Virus record (IMG/VR): IMGVR_UViG_3300014914_000045 | Span: 1 to 22,120 of that record | Length of the DNA: 22,120 nucleotides | Strand: one strand, 5' to 3' | Source of the DNA: a virus | Shown: positions 19,741 to 22,120 of the stretch, one piece after another | Layout of the letters: the number at the start of each line of letters is the position of its first letter | Position numbering within the stretch: position 1 is the stretch's first letter | The notes under the pieces: model-generated | The model's input: the letters and a program-made list of their open reading frames with translations, nothing else | The model's database searches: none | Told to the model about the DNA's origin: nothing | Made by a program: the position numbers and the translations under genes

Positions 19741-21748
19741 AAGGCTAGATGGGGTCCGCCAAATCTCTCCTCAGAAATGGATGGCCCGCTGCCCCGCCCA
19801 CGACGACCGCCGCCCCTCCCTCTCGGTCCAGGTGGTCGACGACAGGATCCTGATCCATTGCTTCGCCGGTTGCTCGCCCCAGGAGATCGTCGGGGCCCTC
19901 GGCCTCGACATGCGGGACCTCTTCCTCAAATCCGACTCGCAGAAACCGGAAACGAAGGGGATCCCCGTCGCCGCCTACGTCTACACCGACGAGCAGGGGA
20001 ATCCCCTCTACCGGGTCGTCCGCTATTGGGTTCCCGACCCCAAGAGGCCGAAGCGCTTCGGCCAGGAGGCATGGAACCCGAAGACCGGGACCTGGGAGGG
20101 CGGGAAGGGCTGCATGACCCGGGTCCGGAAGGTCCTCTACCGCCTGCCGGACCTTGTCTCGGCGCCCCGGGACGAGCCGGTCTGGCTGTGCGAGGGCGAG
20201 AAGGACGCGGACCACCTCGCATTCCTCGGCCTCTTGGCCACCACGAACGTCGGGGGCGCCCTCGGCTGGCGGCCGGAGTACGGGACGTACCTGGCGGGCA
20301 GGAAGGTCTACATCCTCGAGGACAACGACGACGCGGGCTCCCGCCGCACCGCCCTCCTCGCGGAGGACCTCTCGGGGATCGCCGCCGAGGTCAAGGTCAT
20401 CCAGCTCCCCGACCTGGGCCCCGGCGAGGACGTGACCGACTGGCTCCTGAAGGGCCACACCGTCGAGGAGCTCCGGGAGATCGCCGAGGCGACGCCTCCC
20501 TACCGCCCCCGCACCGCCGCGGTCATCAAGGGCTCGTTCGGGATCTACTCCGTGGAATGGCCGGAGCTCAACGTCGCCGCCAAGGTCGAGGGCGTGGACA
20601 TCTCGCCCAAGGACGCGACCGTGGTCGCCTCCTTCTACGCCTACGGGCGGCAGGTCATGCCCCGCACCAAGGTCAACCTCCTCTCCGCCTCCACCCGCTC
20701 CAAGCTCGCCAAGGAGCTCGAGAAGAGGGCCCCGATCGACCTCTGGGACCGGCTCGTCGAGGACCTCGCCTCCCGCCTGGTGGACAGGGAGCGATTCGGC
20801 GAGCCCGTCGAGATCATCACCGACGAGAGCGAGTACGAGGAGACCGGCTACCTCGTGGAGCCCCTGCTACCCCTCGGCCTCCCCTCGATCGTCTACGGGG
20901 ACGGCGAGAGCGGGAAGACCATGCTCGCCATCCTCCTCTCCATCCTCGTCTCCTCCGGCGAGTCCCTCCCCGACCTCGGCCTCGAGGTCCGCCACCGAGG
21001 GCCCGTCATGTTCCTGGACTGGGAGGGCACCCGGCACGTGTTCGCCCGCCGGGTCCGCCGCCTTTGCAGGGGCCTGGGCCTCAAGGCCGCGATCCAGTAC
21101 GTGCCCTGCAGGGTCCCCCTCGCCCTCGACTTCGACCGGATATCGAAGGCGGTGCTCGAGTTCGACCCGATCCTCGTCGTGGTCGACTCCGCGGCCCTCG
21201 CCGCCTCGCCCGACCTCAAGGACCCCCTCGACACCGCCAAGAGCGTCATCTCGCCCCTGGCCCAGCTGGGGCGCACCTCCCTCGTCATCGCCCACACGCC
21301 CAAGGGCGGCGACTCCATCTACGGCTCCGTCTTCTTCCGGAACCTCGCCCGCTCCGTCTGGCGCGCGAAGGCCCACCGCGACCCCGACGAGCCCCACCTC
21401 GACGTTGTCCTCGTCCACGACAAGGCCAACGAGGACCGCCGCCGCCTCCCCATCGGCCTCCGGTTCGGCTTCCTCGAGGACCGCACCGTCGTCAAGTGGA
21501 CCAACCCCGCGACCGTCCCCGAGGTCGGGCCCTCCGCCGACCCCAAGGGCGCCGTCATCGCCCTGCTCAAGCGCGAGGGCGCCATGTGCGCCGCCGACAT
21601 CGCGAGGGCCCTCGACCTCAAGGAGAGCACCGTCCGCTCCATCCTCAACCGCCTCAGGGCGAACGGGCGCGCCACGGTCGTCCGCTCCCAAGGGCGCCGC
21701 AAGTACTACGGCCTCGTCACCTACGAAGAAGAGGAAATCCCGTTCTGA
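19715..21748 (+). CDS. Primase/helicase: CHC2 zinc, TOPRIM and RecA-fold ATPase domains
   Basis: The 677-aa protein starts at 19715 or 19718 (ATGATG after GGGAGG). A CHC2 zinc finger (C26, H29, C49, C53: RCPAHDDRRPSLSV, HCFAGCS) is followed by TOPRIM (LCEGEKDADHL with E160; LEDNDDAG with D203 and D205). Residues 380-600 form a RepA/RecA-like ATPase with Walker A GDGESGKT (395-402), the strand MFLDWEG (432-437) and Walker B ILVVVDS (486-492). Residues 612-668 are a winged helix (ADIARALDLKESTVRSILNR). It would prime and unwind DNA at replication start in the cytoplasm. Codon third positions are almost all G/C. The iteron cluster lies right behind it, as expected for an initiator with its origin. 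A dedicated replicative polymerase is not seen. Confidence 0.92.
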   Translation: MMTTEEFLERLDGVRQISPQKWMARCPAHDDRRPSLSVQVVDDRILIHCFAGCSPQEIVGALGLDMRDLFLKSDSQKPETKGIPVAAYVYTDEQGNPLYRVVRYWVPDPKRPKRFGQEAWNPKTGTWEGGKGCMTRVRKVLYRLPDLVSAPRDEPVWLCEGEKDADHLAFLGLLATTNVGGALGWRPEYGTYLAGRKVYILEDNDDAGSRRTALLAEDLSGIAAEVKVIQLPDLGPGEDVTDWLLKGHTVEELREIAEATPPYRPRTAAVIKGSFGIYSVEWPELNVAAKVEGVDISPKDATVVASFYAYGRQVMPRTKVNLLSASTRSKLAKELEKRAPIDLWDRLVEDLASRLVDRERFGEPVEIITDESEYEETGYLVEPLLPLGLPSIVYGDGESGKTMLAILLSILVSSGESLPDLGLEVRHRGPVMFLDWEGTRHVFARRVRRLCRGLGLKAAIQYVPCRVPLALDFDRISKAVLEFDPILVVVDSAALAASPDLKDPLDTAKSVISPLAQLGRTSLVIAHTPKGGDSIYGSVFFRNLARSVWRAKAHRDPDEPHLDVVLVHDKANEDRRRLPIGLRFGFLEDRTVVKWTNPATVPEVGPSADPKGAVIALLKREGAMCAADIARALDLKESTVRSILNRLRANGRATVVRSQGRRKYYGLVTYEEEEIPF

Positions 21749-21762
21749 ACCATGCGCGCGAA

Positions 21763-21780
21763 TGCAACGCTTTGCAACGT
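21763..21780 (+). repeat. Iteron copy 1
   Basis: TGCAACGCTTTGCAACGT, two TGCAACG half-sites 10 bp apart (one helical turn). It differs by one base from the copies at 21829 and 22031. Confidence 0.85.
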
Positions 21781-21828
21781 TTCAGTTCCCTTGCGGGCTC
21801 AGGGCCGATTTTTGATTCAATTTGGAGT

Positions 21829-21846
21829 TGCAACGCATTGCAACGT
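21829..21846 (+). repeat. Iteron copy 2
   Basis: TGCAACGCATTGCAACGT, identical over 18 bp to the copy at 22031. It is followed by TTTCC, as copy 1 is followed by TTCAG. Confidence 0.88.
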
Positions 21847-21897
21847 TTCCGCATCGAATGCCCTAGCAAACCGGCTTTCCGGCCGGCCCGCCCCGAA

Positions 21898-21925
21898 ACG
21901 TTGCAAATGCGTTGCGAAGCGTTGC
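21898..21925 (-). repeat. Inverted iteron copy with extra half-site
   Basis: ACGTTGCAAATGCGTTGC is the reverse complement of the iteron with one extra A. A third CGTTGC follows at 21920, keeping about 10-bp phasing. Confidence 0.8.
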
Positions 21926-21997
21926 GCGTTTAAGCTGTTCCAGTTCCCAACTGCGTTTTCCCTGCAACGTTTTTCGCCAATAATATACTTCTTACGT

Positions 21998-22039
21998 TGC
22001 GTTGCACCGGGGCCTTATATAAGGCCCCGGTGCAACGCA
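21998..22039. repeat. 42-bp perfect palindrome
   Basis: The two 21-bp arms are exact reverse complements with no loop. The left arm opens TGCGTTGCACCGG and the centre is CCTTAT|ATAAGG. The flanks continue the symmetry imperfectly (CTTCTTACG on the left against CGTAAAGAAG on the right, separated by an extra TTGC). No U-tract follows, so it is not an ordinary terminator. Confidence 0.95.
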
Positions 22040-22048
22040 TTGCAACGT
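22031..22048 (+). repeat. Iteron copy 3, overlapping the palindrome's right arm
   Basis: TGCAACGCATTGCAACGT, identical to copy 2. Its first nine bases form the outer end of the right arm of the 42-bp palindrome. Confidence 0.88.
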
Positions 22049-22106
22049 AAAGAAGAAATTAAAGAAGGGAACCGGAAAATCCCGGCGCCGGGTTGCGTCC
22101 CAATCC

Positions 22107-22120
22107 GTTGCACGTGCAAC
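22107..22120. repeat. 14-bp palindrome at the right window edge
   Basis: GTTGCACGTGCAAC is a perfect palindrome built from two inverted iteron half-sites. It reaches the last base, so it may extend beyond the window. Confidence 0.8.

Larger units (their letters stand above)
21749..22120. other. Candidate replication origin: iteron-rich non-coding region
   Basis: No gene of the expected kind is found in these 372 bases. The region holds about a dozen copies of the half-site TGCAACG in both orientations, an AT-rich patch (21971-21993, with AATAATATACTT) and a second purine-rich AT stretch (22049-22070). It also has one 42-bp palindrome and one 14-bp palindrome. Iterons plus an AT-rich unwinding patch next to a primase/helicase gene are the classic layout of an origin. 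Phasing and density argue against chance. Function has not been shown; operator sites for a regulator are the main alternative. Confidence 0.65.

Noticed and set aside
19777-21933. 718-codon open frame in another plus-strand frame of the primase/helicase
   Set aside because: It is an Arg/Pro/Gly-rich translation with no motif, while the overlapping frame has CHC2, TOPRIM and Walker motifs.
21998-22039. Intrinsic terminator of the replication operon
   Set aside because: There is no T-run after the stem, the centre has no loop, and it lies about 250 bp after the stop codon.
21763-22120. CRISPR array
   Set aside because: Repeats are short, in both orientations, and have no regular unique spacers of 30-40 bp.

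Overview
The window looks like part of the genome of a tailed double-stranded DNA phage (or a prophage). It carries a Mu-type portal (gp29/DUF935), a Mu gpF/SPP1 gp7-type head morphogenesis protein, tail-fibre and tailspike-like proteins, a holin-like protein, a RusA resolvase, a CHC2-TOPRIM-RecA-fold primase/helicase and long runs of small overlapping early genes. By eye the DNA is GC-rich with strongly G/C-ending codons, and the proteins are rich in Glu, Arg and Leu, so a high-GC and possibly thermophilic bacterial host is plausible. Consensus sigma-70-type promoters and strong AAGGAGG ribosome sites show that the host is a bacterium. Two phage proteins with signal peptides and a beta-strand-rich look hint at a diderm envelope. 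The host genus cannot be named from the sequence.

Layout. (1) 1-3843, plus strand: tail-tip block, with a 5'-truncated beta-helix protein, two small proteins and a 668-aa tail fibre with an FN3 domain and a decapeptide repeat. (2) 3851-7562, minus strand: a 72-aa protein, portal, gpF-like protein, a UDP-GlcNAc 2-epimerase and a small exported protein. No terminase or major capsid gene lies here. (3) 7651-9196, plus strand: a promoter, a holin-like protein and an exported protein, then a strong intrinsic terminator, a coiled-coil protein and RusA. (4) 9241-17544, minus strand: about twenty tightly packed or overlapping genes read from a perfect-consensus promoter at 17566-17594. They include a clamp-like protein, a YifB/ComM-like protein lacking its ATPase core, a SWIM-finger plus ssDNA-annealing-like protein, a tandem paralogue pair, a Fe-S PD-(D/E)XK nuclease, a phage ABA-sandwich protein and two small membrane proteins. 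(5) 17635-21748, plus strand: a divergent HTH/zinc-finger regulator that may be translated without a leader, a ParB-like/DNA methyltransferase fusion, a small PD-(D/E)XK-like protein and the primase/helicase. (6) 21749-22120: no gene, but a dense set of TGCAACG iteron half-sites, a 42-bp perfect palindrome and an AT-rich patch, which together look like a replication origin beside the replication gene.

How it fits together (inference). Region 4 looks like a DNA-metabolism and recombination cassette opposed by the regulator of region 5, whose promoter sits back to back with the cassette promoter around a 12-bp dyad. The primase/helicase would act at the adjacent iteron origin, with the clamp-like, annealing-like, RusA and Fe-S nuclease proteins in replication and recombination. 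Regions 1-3 are the late functions: adsorption, head assembly, envelope modification and lysis. Base composition shifts along the tail genes and in parts of the early block, as expected of a mosaic phage genome.
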